The translations under genes were made by a program, and so were the position numbers. This document shows, one piece after another, positions 20,228 through 32,807 of a stretch of 64,000 bases of DNA. A model generated the notes under the pieces. The model saw nothing but the letters and a program-made list of their open reading frames with translations. It had not been told where the DNA came from and searched no databases. The stretch's first letter is position 1. Every line of letters starts with the position of its first letter. The stretch is from Pseudophaeomoniella oleicola (lineage: Eukaryota; Ascomycota; Eurotiomycetes; Phaeomoniellales; Phaeomoniellaceae): contig QWDQ01000040.1 of NCBI GenBank assembly GCA_003868215.1, positions 62,001 through 126,000 on the forward strand, written 5' to 3'.

Positions 20228-22145
20228 TCATTCTGCATCATTAGAATTAATATCCTCTCGATCTCCTTCCCCTTCTTGTCCACCTTCCTTCCTCGCTTTC
20301 TCCTCCTCCCTCCTCCTCCTCTCGCCATCCTCCTTTTCCTCCTTCTCCTGCAAAGCCTTCAACTCTCGACAGAATCGGCTCCCGGCCCTAATCTTTACCC
20401 CCCACTTTACAAAACCAAATGGAACGCCCGCAAGCGCTAATGATATGAAGCCCAAAGTTGCACAAGCCCACCTCACACCTAATACGTGGAACATCCTGGC
20501 CGCGGCCAAGGGCAACAACACTCCGAACACGCTCCGAGTAGTACTCGCCATGGCCTGGGCCGAAGCCGCGTACGTCAAGTATGCGTCCGTCAGATAATTC
20601 AGCATGGCCGTCATGATTAACAAGAAGCCGAGGCCGAATGTCAAGCCGGACATGATTGGGACAAACGGATTCAAAGTCGGTGTTGCCGAGGCTGTGAAAC
20701 CGAGCCAAAAAAGGCTCAGGACCATAAATGGGCCGCCGATGCAGGCGAGTGGGAGACGACGGTATTCTTCGATGGTTGTCCAGGACGAACCTAGAGCCAT
20801 GTTGCGGTAGAGGTATTTGTCCCAGCCGAGGAAGACGACGGCGCAGAAACTGGCACCGACTCCGATGGGAATAAAGGTCAGACCCGACTGTAGAGGGGTA
20901 AAATGATAGATGGATGAGGTGCCTTCGAAAATTATAGGATAGGCTTGGAAGAATAGATAAAAGATCCCGTAGGCGAGACTGCAGTATATGCACGTAAACA
21001 ATACGATGAATTCCTGGAAGAGCATGCGGAAAGGTCGGGCCAGGACCACGGTGAGAATGTAGGACCAGGTCTGAGGCTCGAGCTCGGCGCGAGACACGAT
21101 GTTGGGATCGGAAGTCTGCTTGCGAAGGAGGCGGGCTTTGCGCCGGAGGAGGACCGGAGCATAGGTTTCAGGCATAAAGACGACGAATGGGATACTTATA
21201 CCGGCGAAGATTAAGCCAACCCAAAATGCCCAGCGCCAGGTGGTCTGCATGACCAGACCACCGGAGATGATGGGACCAATACAGGGACCGAAGGTCGTGG
21301 CCTGATGTGAGGTAATAGGACAAAGACGATTAGCTTTCTCCGAAAGGGCTAGAGGAGGAGAAGGAAGGTGGGGGTAACATACCGCCATAAAATAAGCCAT
21401 CGCAATACCCCTCTTCCTTGGATCATGATAAACGTCTGCGTACAGACCTCCTACAATCGCAATGGGAGCCGAGGCGTTCGCTCCACAGAGTAACCGAAAC
21501 ACCAAGAAGCCAGCAAAATTGGGTGATAAAGCGGTAGCCATGGTGAAGATGGTATAAAGCAAGAAAGAAGTCAACATGACAGGTTTTCGGCCGTATTGTT
21601 CACTTAGAGGACCCCAAAGCAGAGGCCCGAGGACATAGCCGACGAGGAATATTGAGACAGGTAGGACTTCCTGGAGTTCGGACGTGACGTGGAATTCGGC
21701 AGCGATGGCGTCCACGGCTTCGCTAGGGAGCGATGAACCGATGGTGCTGTTCATCACAGTCATGAGGCCAGCCCAGACTACGACCCATTTCTTTTTCTGT
21801 GAGGGTGGAAAAAGTTGGCAGTCAGTTAGGAAACACGAATGGATGGCGACGACGAGGTACACAAGCGTTCAGGGGTGTTACTAACCCAACCCCAATTGTT
21901 TGGGTTGTCTGGATCTGTCGAGTTGAACGTGACGATGATTTGTTCCCCTTCATCTGGTTGACCCTTTCGGGATTCGACTTTTTTCACAACATCTCGGTAC
22001 GAGACCTCTCTAGCCAAAGAAGGCCCAGCGACCGAGATGGAGTCAGCTGTTTTTGTGTTAATGATATATCGAAGAGACATGGGCATTTATACACAATACC
22101 TGACGAATTGCTTGCTGGATCAGCACCCTTTTCGACGTCTTCCAT
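20228..22145 (-). CDS. Major facilitator (DHA1-type) drug/polyamine transporter
   Basis: Four exons, 22145-22100, 22046-21886, 21796-21383 and 21301-20228, give 564 residues. The N-terminal cytosolic part ends in the DPDNPNNWGWKKKW motif typical of this H+-antiporter group. Motif A, GPLSEQYGRKP, is at ~131-141. The antiporter motif C, GPCIGPIISGG, is at ~212-222 and is reached only after the 81-nt third intron is removed. Twelve hydrophobic segments can be followed. The tail is a highly charged Glu/Arg/Lys run of ~40 residues, ending in DINSNDAE, that is probably disordered. It should act at the plasma membrane as an exporter; the substrate is unknown. Similarity to the Flu1/Tpo families is by motif only. 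It is divergent from the second transporter, with 1.5 kb between starts. Confidence 0.88.
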
Positions 22146-22728
22146 CTTCAGTCGGACGGATTGGACACCAACGAAATGAATTGGTGAAAGATAGTGATGG
22201 AAAATGAACAAACAAAAGGAAACGACGACGACATAACAAAGACATGGAAAGAATTACGGAAGAGACGGGCTTAATCATGTGTGGCCATCAGGGGGTCACT
22301 GGAGCCAAACATCACATCACCCGGCCAATGGGAAGGGATGCAGTCTGATCGACGGGCATCCATGGATACAACCACTTTTGCGTATGTTCAATTAATTAGT
22401 TGAGAAAAGACGTGGCGGAAGAAACTGGGAGAGCCGCAATGGGAACGGTACACGCGGACAATGAGCGGACTTGATTCCGCGCACTCATCCGTCAGGCTCG
22501 CAGGTTCAGGGTACAATTCATCATCCATCAGGTATTAAGTCAAGGGTACTATGGTACACATGGCGAGATGATAACCTGGAAGGTAGATATGGTACTTAGC
22601 TGGGTAAGATCAAGGTGAATATGAAGTCTATATAATAGTACAAGCTATCGCTGTGAGTTGGGCCAACACTCGTTTGTCGGACAATACGTACTGTAGCTAG
22701 GTAGGCACCTATTAATATCCATAAGTTG

Positions 22729-22740
22729 TACTACGTAGTA
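22729..22740. repeat. TACTACGTAGTA palindrome, copy 2
   Basis: Exact 12-bp palindrome, intergenic, near ACCTAGGTA-type words. Confidence 0.9.
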
Positions 22741-23355
22741 GATCTTAAGTTACATACCTACTACGGTACCTAGGTAAGGTAGGCACATACTGAGGTGGAA
22801 TGTAATCAAGTATCATCTGGTGGTTAAGCGGATGGTGAGCATGAGGTGTCCTTTAGTTACCTTAGCGAAGGTTGACAATACTCCGTATTAAACTCCGTAC
22901 CTGCACAATATCTCGATAAGCATTTCTTTTCTCCGGCGGTTACGAGGCTGTTATCACCGATGCTTGATTATGCTTGATTCATTTTCAGCGCCATGCCAAC
23001 TGGGGAATCGGTAAACTACAGTTACTACCTTAGTTAATTACCTACCTAGGTACGTAGTACGTAACACTTAGGGAGGTACCGTAGTAGGTCTGGTTAAAAG
23101 TCTAGGGTGTACTCCCCCCCAAAACCTGACGCCCATAGGCTTGGAATCTTTGGCTTATCAAGCATTGTGTCCACATCATCGACGCCACATCTACTACGTT
23201 ATTAATTTACCGTACCCATGGTACGTACGCCAACAAAATGCACTGACGGCATCATTGGAAGATTCCTTTCTTGGAAACCGATCATGGTGCCATTTCATTG
23301 GAACATCGGAAGCCGGACAAGTTGAAGGTCGTCGGACGCCGCCATACCTCGATAC

Positions 23356-23367
23356 TACTACGTAGTA
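23356..23367. repeat. TACTACGTAGTA palindrome, copy 3
   Basis: Exact 12-bp palindrome, intergenic, ~320 bp upstream of the second transporter start. Confidence 0.9.
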
Positions 23368-23687
23368 CACATACACACCTCCCAGATCTAATTAATTACA
23401 TCAACATCGCAGGGGGATGCGCTGATAACGAATCTGTCATTCCATACCCTCCCTTCCTTACATCTGACGTTCCACTTTCCAACATTCGAAACTGATTGCT
23501 GATGCGCTCTTGATCTTCGACCCAAGTGCATATCAATCCTGACATTCATCAGCTATGGCTAATTCTGGCTTATGACCTTGCCTTCCGCAGCACCCCCTTT
23601 CGCTCAACTTCCACTCCTACCGGTCCTGCTATCACACTTCCCAGCAGCTAGTGTACGCCGCTTTGACCTACAGATCAGGACCCTATC

Positions 23688-25653
23688 ATGGAGAATGAGG
23701 CGATCTTCGAAGTGGAAGTTCAAGACGAAGCGGCGGCGATAAGGGAGCGGGAGGAAGAAGACATCGCGAGACGACCATCGTCACGTTCAAGCCATGAAGT
23801 CGATGGCTATCATAGCGACGAAGCAGAGAGTGGTGACGAGCGCTCCCCCTTGCTCTCTGTTCGCTCAAGTAGCGACGCTGGCTCTGATGGTGCAGACCAC
23901 ACTCATCTTGGAGAACCATGGTCATCTGGGTTTGAGACGCTACCATGGTACAAACGGCCATCTGTAAGCATCGCCAAATGCTGTAACATGAGGTTTACTA
24001 ACGGTTTCAAGATATATTGGTTGCTTCCAACCTTTCTGCCCTTTTGTCTTGCATTCGGAGGGATCATCGTCCCTAAGGTCAACTTGATTTTGTCGCTAGT
24101 CTGTCATGAGTACCTTGCCGACAAAGCCTTGCACGACCCAAAATTCACGTTCATGCCAGTTCTTATCGGGTCAGACAACCCTCAATGTCGAATCCCAGAG
24201 GTGCAGGCACTCGTCGCAAAATTTCAGTTATATTATAACCTCATAGCTGGTATTCTGTCCGCTATTGTTGCCCCTCATCTTGGTGCCCTCTCCGATCGTA
24301 TTGGAAGGAAAAAGATCATCACATATTGTGCAGCTGGAGGTTTCCTCAATGAGATCATCACTATCATTGTAGGCTCACACGCTGGCAAACTATCCGTCTG
24401 GTGGCTACTCTGGGGAGCCCTCTTTGATGGACTAAGTGGCTCATTCACCGCTTCGATGGCCATATGTTACTCCTATGCGGCAGATTGCACAGCACCAGAG
24501 CGGCGCAATGTAGCGTTTGGCTATTTCCATGGAACCATGTTCCTGGGCATCGCTTTCGGGCCGGTCCTTGCTGGTTACCTGCTCGAATGGGCAGGGGACA
24601 TTCTAATCATCTTCTACGTTGCTCTCGCTTGTCATGTGTTTTTCATCGTCTTCCTCAACCTCTTCATTCCGGAGTCACTGACAAAGGAACGCCAACATCA
24701 TGCTCGTGAAAAGCATAAGACTAAGATGCTTGATCCTGACTTCAGTACCTGGCGCTCGACGATAGCGAACTACAATTTCTTCGAACCTTTATCGATTCTA
24801 TGGCCGCATGGTCCAGGTTCGTCTAGCGTTGTACGCCGAAATCTGGTTTTCTTGGCTGCTATTGACACGCTGTGCTTCGGAGTCGGCATGGGCACCATGA
24901 ATATCATCATTATCTATGCGCAATTTATGTTTGGATGGACGGGTCTCCAGTCTTCTGCTTTCCTATCTATCGCAAATACCTCTCGAGTTGTGGCTCTACT
25001 CGTTGTATTGCCGATCCTCACTCGCTTCATCCGTGGACGCTCTAGCTTGCAGTCGGCCCCTCATCAGGGTGCAGACAGGCTCGACCTGTACCTCGTTCGA
25101 ATCGCCATATTGTTTGATCTGCTCGGTTACGTAGGCTACGCCAGTGCCATGTCGGGTCCCGCAATGATCATAGCGGGCGTGGTAGCCTCCTTTGGTGGGA
25201 TAGGTTCACCGACATTGCAATCTGCTCTAACAAAACATGTACCTTCAGATCGCACGGGGCAGCTCCTTGGTGCCACTGGATTACTACATGCGCTGGCACG
25301 AGTTGTTGCACCGACGATCTTCAACCTAATTTACGCTAGGACAGTTGGCCACTTCACGCAGGCTGTTTTCGTCTGCCTGGCTAGTGTCTTCGTACTTGCG
25401 GAATTCTTGTCGTGGTTCTTGAAGCGCGGAGGTAAGTTGTTTTCTATTCCTCACTCTTCCTATCAGCACAGCTTGACGATATATATGATGCTAATTCGCT
25501 GCTTTTTAAGTTTTCCTGCCCTCTGACTACCAACCACCTTTCATCCACGCTGAAGATCGTGATCGAAGGTTCCTTGTCCATAAAGCAAGCTCCGCTATCT
25601 TTGAGGGCATTCGCAGAATGTCTACTAGCGGGTCTGGCCGACAGGAGCTATAA
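23688..25653 (+). CDS. Major facilitator transporter, TetA/HIAT-like
   Basis: Exons 23688-23963, 24012-25431 and 25511-25653 give 612 residues. The first intron (48 nt, GTAAGC donor, CTAAC branch, CAAG acceptor) is in frame and could be read through. Removing it joins WYKRPS to IYWLLPTFLPF as in relatives. The last intron (79 nt, GTAAGT) adds a cytosolic tail starting VFLPSDYQPPF. The N-terminus is long, acidic and Ser-rich (about 75 residues, with DERSPLL resembling a dileucine-type sorting signal). Motif A, GALSDRIGRKK, is at ~182-192, and 11-12 hydrophobic segments follow. The sequence VPSDRTGQLLGATGLLHAL in the C-terminal half is typical of the tetracycline-resistance/HIAT-like branch. 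The acidic dileucine start suggests an endosomal or vacuolar site (inference). Substrate unknown. Confidence 0.85.
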
Positions 25654-26420
25654 AGCTAGTCAACATACGCTTTTCTACAACGAAGGGAATGATACACCAC
25701 AGCACACTGCAGAGCGGTGGCGTGTACGATATAACGACATTATCTCGACATAACATTGAAGGTATATATATATAGACCATTTTGGACTGAGTCAGTCCTA
25801 CCTATCTCCACTACTGTTGATGTACGTTAAGAACATATGGGTTGGCTGTTTGTTTGGTGATTTTAGAAAGCAAGGCGCTTGGTGGACTCGTGTGGTCCTC
25901 TCAGCTTCTTGAGTGTGAAAGGCCAATGAGATGGATGATATCTGATAGCCCGCTCCTTCTTCGTTCTTGAGGGAGAAAACCGACGGAGGTTAGAGTGCGA
26001 CGACTTATAATAGACATGTCTATTTCTGTTCAAGCCTTCTGACAGTAACTCTTTAGAGCATTTTCGGATTGGATATAGAGCGCATTGATTGCAGTAGACT
26101 TTATTCCGATTTCTCTTCGTTCCCAGTTTCCATTCGTAAGTTGCAACAATCCGGTGTCGCTTGTACTAGTACCATTTCATGACAGAGACCACATACACAA
26201 CCAGTGAGTCTAATGAATTAAATACGTTGAGATGTTTTTCTAATACCAAGGTCGCTCAGTGCAACTAATTATTGATGTAATTAGTGATTTAGAGGTCACA
26301 ACGATCCTTGGCAATTTGTCATCAGTCATGTGACTACCACTTCTCGTTCTCATCATGTTAATCAGCTTCCAACAGGCGATGTGCTGTGTTGCCTTCACAG
26401 TCTGTCACATCCCATGGATT
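25654..26420. other. Intergenic, nothing recognised
   Basis: 3' flank of the transporter and promoter side of CWC24; no gene or structured element is seen. Confidence 0.55.
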
Positions 26421-27416
26421 ATGGAGCACCCTCAGGCACCCAGTACTGTGGCTCCAGTTGCTTTCAAAAAGCGACCTACAAAGGCGAAGTCCAACTTTCG
26501 AAAACGACCAGCAACGCCACCGCCAGTATCGGATAGCGACTCGGATTTCTCTTCGTCTGAGGATGAATCTGGACAACGAATCAAGAGGAGGAAGATAACA
26601 GGCGGAGTGGCAGCTGCGTCAGCCACAGCTCGTCCTGCGCACACGTTTGAACCCGCCACGCCTGCTTCGACAGGCGGGCCGACAATTTTGAAGCCTAGTG
26701 ATGACGCTACAAAAACTTCCAATTGGTACGAAGGCGACCTGAAAATAAATACCACAAGAGAGGCTCGTGCAGACCCATCTGGACCTGATGGTACATACAA
26801 GGGTGCAGCAAACTACACATCGTTCATCCAAAAGAACCCTGACCGACTCGTCGACAAGACCGTCGGCCCCGTCAAACAAGCAGCCAACGTTCGCACCATC
26901 ACTATCACGGACTTCGCGCCTGATGTCTGCAAGGATTATAAACAGACGGGCTTCTGCGGATTTGGCGATTCGTGCAAATTTCTTCATACAAGAGACGTTT
27001 ACAAGCAAGGCTGGGAACTAGATCGAGATTGGGAAGTCAACACCAAGGGAGGAAAGAAGAACGTTGGTGGCAAAGTTGTCGCCAGCGCAAACCGCAACGG
27101 TAACGCCGAAGACGGTGACGGTGATGACGAGAAGCTTCTCGAGAGTATACCTTTCGCGTGCATCATATGCAAGAAACCGTATACAAATCCTATCGTCACC
27201 AAGTGTGGGCACTACTTCTGCGAAAGTTGCGCGCTTCAACGGTACAGGAAGAAGCCCGATTGCGCGGCTTGCGGAGCAGGCACTGGCGGTGTGTTCAATG
27301 TGGCGAAGAAATTGAAGGGGCTATTGGAACGGAAGAAAGAGAGGGCCAGGAAGAGAAAAGAAGAAGCCAGGGCTAGGGGAGAGGACGTCAAAAGTGACGA
27401 TGAAGACGGAGATTGA
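26421..27416 (+). CDS. CWC24: Pre-mRNA splicing factor CWC24 (CCCH + RING)
   Basis: Single exon, 331 residues from the ATG that opens MEHPQAPS. An in-frame ATG 66 bases upstream would add 22 residues of unlikely hydrophobic sequence. The N-terminal third is disordered, with acidic SDSDSDFSSSEDES and a basic KRRK signal. A CCCH zinc finger (C-X8-C-X5-C-X3-H, VCKDYKQTGFC to KFLH) lies at ~170-189. A C3HC4 RING finger (CIICKKPY, CGHYFCESC, CAAC) lies at ~247-285. A basic, coiled tail closes the protein. The order CCCH then RING with the linker GWELDRDW is diagnostic of Cwc24/RNF113. This protein joins the activated spliceosome near the 5' splice site before the first step. Nothing is missing. 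Confidence 0.93.
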   Translation: MEHPQAPSTVAPVAFKKRPTKAKSNFRKRPATPPPVSDSDSDFSSSEDESGQRIKRRKITGGVAAASATARPAHTFEPATPASTGGPTILKPSDDATKTSNWYEGDLKINTTREARADPSGPDGTYKGAANYTSFIQKNPDRLVDKTVGPVKQAANVRTITITDFAPDVCKDYKQTGFCGFGDSCKFLHTRDVYKQGWELDRDWEVNTKGGKKNVGGKVVASANRNGNAEDGDGDDEKLLESIPFACIICKKPYTNPIVTKCGHYFCESCALQRYRKKPDCAACGAGTGGVFNVAKKLKGLLERKKERARKRKEEARARGEDVKSDDEDGD

Positions 27417-28497
27417 GCGATCGTTGTGGGCGATTCACAAGATTACTGCTACGTGTCGACCGTGGTCAGGTTGGGCGGATTGCCTGCCATCTTCTCCATG
27501 ATCATTCACTTCAGCGGCATAGCTCCAAGGTCCTTCGCCACGAATACAACATATACGGCCACTATCAAGCTCTCGAGCGTCATACCTATCCCTGAGGGAA
27601 CCACCGGGGCTGTCCCAATGTGCAGTCGGCGACAAGGAACCCTCCCCTTCAATCCATGCCGATTATCAATCCGGAACGAATCGAAGCACCAAGAGAAAAG
27701 GAAAACATTTTAGGAACAACACCCGAGCCTCGCTATCTTCAAGAGCTACCTTTCTCACCTGTCCCGATCGCGACCATCAGATGAGATTCACCTAGAGCAC
27801 TTCACTCAAAGAGGCCTAATGAATCGCGTTTCATACCGCGACTCCCTTTTCTTGTGAATTTACCTCCGTCGCCTCTTGGAGGTCAGCAGCAGCGAAAGGA
27901 GTTTTCCAATTTGGGGCAGGGGGGATGTCTATTTGGAATGGAGAGGGGAACGAAGAGAACGGCGTTTTAGTACCGCGATTTCTGGTCGGTAAGGAATAAC
28001 GAGAGAGAGACAGAGAGAGAGAGTTTGGGGAATTTGGATATGTCGTGTATCCAAGTGATAAGAGGTAGTTCGATAAAAAAAAAAAGAGGATTCTCTGCGC
28101 ATATCTATCTAGGTACGTAAGATATACTTACTACACTTCACATGGCTCAGATACCATCACGTACCACATCTCCAGCCATATGATATTCAAGAATATAAAA
28201 GAGAGAGAACATGTCACGTTTTTTTTTTCTTCAATATTCTTCTTTCATCATTATTATTTTTCTGGTTTAAATATAAAATAAAAAAGGGGATTTTCTATTA
28301 AGTTATTGATTGCTTGCTTGCTTGCTTGCTCGCTTGACAACGCGAAGATGTAATCCCATATCGAAAAATATTGGAAAAAGGAATGTGCTTAGGAAAGTAA
28401 TACATCGTTTCGGGTCATGTTGATTTAAATAAAATGTGATTATTTTGGCAATAAGCGAGAGGTTTCCCGGATTCCTGGTTTTGATTGGGACTGGGGT
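27417..28497. other. Intergenic, low complexity
   Basis: Convergent 3' flanks. It holds a GA-rich run at 28000-28023, T-rich stretches near 28220-28262, and a GCTT tetranucleotide run near 28310-28336. No coding region is supported. Confidence 0.55.
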
Positions 28498-29425
28498 TCA
28501 GTGAGCTGCGACGGCGACAGGTTGTGTTTGGGTTTGGGTCTTGTTAGAACCGGCGAATGGGATCCAGGATTTGCGCTTCTTGGCTGGTGGTGACGAAGTC
28601 GAGGTCGATGGATCCGATTTCTTGTTGGACGTTGCGCTTGGACGAGGAGGAGGTGCTGAGAGTCTGGGTGCTTCGCCGAGTTTGCGGGTTGCGGTCGGTG
28701 TCGATGATGATGCCGATGGTGGTGGTGGTGGTGGTGGTGCTGCTGCTGCTGCTGCGGCGCTGGTGGCCATCGTTGTCGTCGTTGGGGTTTGCTCGGTATT
28801 ATGAACAGGCATCTCAAGATCTGGATGGGGAAAGGCCTTTGTTAGCAATCATGATTGTCCACGTGGAACCAGATCGACGGTGCGTTGGCAATTGCTGGAA
28901 GATGTGTGAAACCTACATGATCTCCTTGAGGAAGTAGAACTGGCGGGACTGTGGCCAGGACTTGGATCTACGTGTTGCGGTAAGCTAATAGGATCAGCTG
29001 TGTTTCAGATGGGTATACATACACTGGCTTGAGAATTGTGACACCTCCCCTTCTGGAATGGCAAGGCTTTGAAAGCTTTGGAACTGAGATGAAGGCCGGG
29101 ACGGAGCTCTCCCTCGAAGACGGGGTCTGCGTTGGTCGGGCGAGCTAGATTTGTCTTCTCCCAGTTGCATACTGTCCTGTAACATTGCAACTGTCGAGGG
29201 CGTACTGTTCTGGGGGCTCATGGTGCTTTTCCTCTTTAAATGGGCAGCTTTAATGGCGGCTCTGTCGGCGTCCCGCCCTGAAGGTGGTGCACCTCCCAAG
29301 GCATCAACCATAGCATGTGTAGGTACATGGCGATATGGCGTTACCGCTGGTGTTTCTCCTGCCTCTTGGGCTTTCTTTGCATCTGCTGCCTTCTTGGCAC
29401 CCTTGATCTTGCTAAAGAACGGCAT
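28498..29425 (-). CDS. Small Ser/Pro-rich protein, unknown function
   Basis: My model has exons 29425-29025, 28984-28917 and 28820-28498, giving 263 residues. The N-terminus, MPFFSKIKGAKKAADAKK then PYRHVPTHAMVDALGGAP, recalls a conserved uncharacterised fungal family. The rest is low complexity: Ser-rich, then an alanine run and a proline run encoded by GCT/GGT-type trinucleotide repeats on the opposite strand. A basic PPAKKRKSWIPFAG patch near the end could be a nuclear signal or membrane-binding patch. The middle exon is the weakest part: its first intron would be only 40 nt with a GTGTAT donor. The 96-nt second intron has a better donor (GTAGGT) and acceptor. Confidence 0.6.
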
Positions 29426-32400
29426 GGTAGTGCTGAGTATGTTGAAAGTAGAAAGTAGAAGTTTCGCTTCGAGTGGGTAAATAGAACGTGATAAATGTAC
29501 TCGGTAGAGGGGGGCTATAGCTCGTAGATCATAAGATATAGGAGTATTGTAAGAAAGCGAAGGTACCTCCCCGTGCTGTTGTGATCCTGGTGATGAGTAC
29601 TATTGTACCTATTGAACGAACGTTGATGAAGGAAAGAGAAAGTAGCGGAAGAGGCAGGTGGGTGCTTATCACGCGTTTTGAAATACAAACTCAATGCACA
29701 AACATTTTGACTGGTATGCGAGAAACTGCGAGATATCAGATTTCCCTAGAGAGGTCGACTAGGAGGGAATAGGTGTTGGTGATGTTTGAACACTGCACTG
29801 CCTTCGGACAGCGAGTTTCAGCTAGCCTTGATCGACTTTGGCAACACGGCTTGGAAACTATCAGGTGCATACTGACAAGGGCACATCCCATCTTCCTGGT
29901 TTCCTGCTTTGCTGGGAGGTGTTTGAGCCTAAGCGAGGTCCGAACGAGGGTAGTAAGCGGCAGCTTTGCTGCACGTATTACCACCGTTACTGCTGCTACT
30001 GCTGCACGTACGACTACCACAGTATGTGCACCAGATATGGGTTTCCAGCATCCATCATTATCGTCCAATCTCGTACGCGAACAATCCAACACCCTGCACT
30101 CGGTGCCATGAACAAGGATTTCTCGACTAAACCAGGATGCCGGCCCGAGTGAGATTTCTGGAATGGATTGATGGTTGTGAGAGAAACGGTACAATATTGG
30201 ATTCACTAATCCACGTTTGTATACAAACTGCCACTATCACTTCCCGCTTTTCGGGTTGTCCTCTTGGAATAGCAACATATTGATCAAAACTTAAGATGGT
30301 GATCTATGCATCTTTCGGTCGCGTAAAAGCTCTGGCCAGCCAGCCAGTCTTCGAATCACGGGCGCCACCTCCCAGATTGGACTGAGCAATTCAACCCATG
30401 GCATGATCTTCCAATGACAACGAACCACGATGCGCATCGGAAAAAAGTGTCAGCCTCAACAATTTTCGCGCTCTCCGAGATCGACTTAGTGTTGAGGGCA
30501 GCAAGCTTAGGCCAAGTCTTGATATGCTGAAGCGACTTGGCCTTGTTACCCTGTTTGCCCTCTTGGAGCCCAATCTTCGTCCAGTTCGGGATGGAAGAGA
30601 GGATTTCTTATCGACACTAGACAAGGAGTGGAATGGATACGACCTCGACGAACGCTGCATGAAGGGGAGGGCAAGAATACTAATGCTGACCGATACCACG
30701 TAACCAGGCCATGAATCTCACTTACTTTTATCTCTGCATCGTAAGGTTCTTGTCTTGGTTTGTGGACACAACTTATCAATGCACACTAGACATCTTATTT
30801 CCCAGTAAGAGCCATGGAAGAGAACGGCTATCGTACCTTTCCGACTGCTAGACGCCATACGTTGATTGGAATGACTATCTTACCGAGGGTCTAGCACTCG
30901 TTCTGGGTCTTGACCCGTCCTCGTATTGAAGCACCAATGCTTCTTTCCCGTTTCCGACTGGTTGAAACTTTTGCCAACCAAGTGCCTTGCTGCCCTCAGT
31001 CGTTGAGCTTGACAGTCGAGATAGTGCAGGTTGATACTCCACGTGGGTACATTAGTGTCTCGAAAGGACTGGGGTTTGGACAATCAGCCATTTTGCTATT
31101 ATCGACCGAGGTCGCAATGCGATAAGGTATGCAGAGCGCAGGCAGGCCCATTCGATACTCCTGTCGGTAGATGTCGAGCTCAATGTTCCATTACAATTCT
31201 TCTCCCAAGGATGTAGTTAGAAACCTTACTTTAGGTGTTGGGCAGTTCCGGCTGTGCGACATCAAATATACAGCCCTCCAATCTCGAAACACCGACAGTT
31301 CTACCAGCGATCCTCTTCTCCGTTAAACGTCAAATAGTTTGCTCCTTTCATGTTAACTTATATGCATTCGTCGATAGAACTCTTGTGCCTGTCTACCTAG
31401 CGCAGAGCAGATTGTCCAAGAGCGCAGATCGTCCAGCGCCATCATCACTTTGAAATGCAAAGAGGATGTCACCGAGCAGGGAGATGGCACAATTGAGTCT
31501 CTTGTCGACCTGCACTCGGACATTGACAAGCACCGGGTCCATCCCAAGAAGGAGAATGCGCGTGCTGAATCGAGGAACGATCGATGCAGGCAACTACAGC
31601 GGAACAGATGCAGGCCTTCTCTCTTGCTTACGTTGTCCGTACGACTATTCGAGAGCAACGAGATACTCCCTTGGTCTTCTGATGGTCCGCTGGGAATGCG
31701 GAGAGTGCTGTGCAGGCGAGTTCATGAGCAATCGGCCGCAGCTAATACTCACTGTGCTGAAAATCTGCACACGGTCTGCCGGACAACTAATAGTATAGTG
31801 TATTGCTCTATTTTGCTTCTCTGCCATACTTAGGATCCAGGTTGTCGTCTTGGTGTAAGTTGACTCTATGGCCTGTATAGTCCATCTCTTCTTTCTACGT
31901 TCCTAATTACTAGTTGACTGAAATGAACGCGCTGAACAGGTCGGTAATTATTAAAGAGTGAGAAATGATAATTGATAGGATCGCGGCCGCTGTGATGTCA
32001 TGTTAGATACGCGTTTCGCACATTGATTTATCCGAGGTCTCGACGCATCACTACTACGTACGTACGTGATCATCCCTCCGCGGTCCAAAGTGTGTGATGT
32101 CTCTTGTCTACCTTACCTACACTATCTGTACTCCGTACATTGTGCCCTTTCAATGCTCTCTGAAGGATCGTCGTTGTCTCGCAAGACCTCCAGTTGAGTT
32201 GGACCTGGCTTTCATTATCGTCTTTATCATCAACATCCTTAACAATAGGTCCACCCGTCTAGATTACGGTTTGTTGCCGCGATAGCGCACGAGGCAATTC
32301 TTGCTATCTTTGGAGCCTTTTGCGGGTTTGGTCTCCCTGGATCACTGCACACCTCTGACACCTTTCCTCGTCGGGATAACTGGAAGTGTGACCCTGTCCC

Positions 32401-32807
32401 AGCTGGATTCCAAAGGGGAGATCGCCATCTCGAACTTACCAAGTCTCTTCAGGCCCCAGTCCCAGCCGTAAAAGCCTAAGCTTAGTCGCCATTTTCAACC
32501 AACGTCACTGCACATCGCGTTTGTGCACTGCATCGACAACACAGCGCATCCTGCGTTCGCCTTCTCGCTATCGCGATACATTATTATAAGGTCGCTGAGC
32601 GATTCGTGCCGCATCACGCGCCATAATTAAGCGCGAGCGGACTGCGACAAACATTGCGCGCTTAAATTTTCACTACCATACCCCATTTGCGACAGGTTCT
32701 ATCGCCAGTCCTGCGCAACCATCTCCGGATCGGGAATTTATCTTTTGCCTCAGCTGCTGAGCTTTGCGCAAGTTCATGCAGCCGAAGTGTAGCCAAATAC
32801 TGGGGCC
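29426..32807. other. 3.4-kb apparent gene desert
   Basis: I read both strands and found no frame with recognisable motifs, sustained length or matching splice sites. Several overlapping 60-130-residue frames around 31350-31830 compete on both strands, which argues against any of them. The final ~350 bases precede the PP4R3 gene and are its promoter side. Non-coding transcripts or a decayed gene cannot be excluded. Confidence 0.5.

Larger units (their letters stand above)
22146..23687. promoter_or_regulatory. Divergent transporter intergenic region, palindrome-rich
   Basis: No coding frame is supported. Clusters of TACCT/AGGTA words occur at 22690-22800 and 23030-23090. Exact TACTACGTAGTA copies lie at 22729-22740 and 23356-23367. 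The region should include the promoters of both transporters. Confidence 0.55.

Noticed and set aside
26355-26420. Upstream in-frame ATG for CWC24
   Set aside because: It would add 22 hydrophobic and Cys-containing residues unlike the disordered basic start expected; the ATG at 26421 fits better.
31353-31833. Overlapping frames of 66-127 residues on both strands
   Set aside because: Both strands are open in several frames with no family motif or splice support, so none can be preferred.
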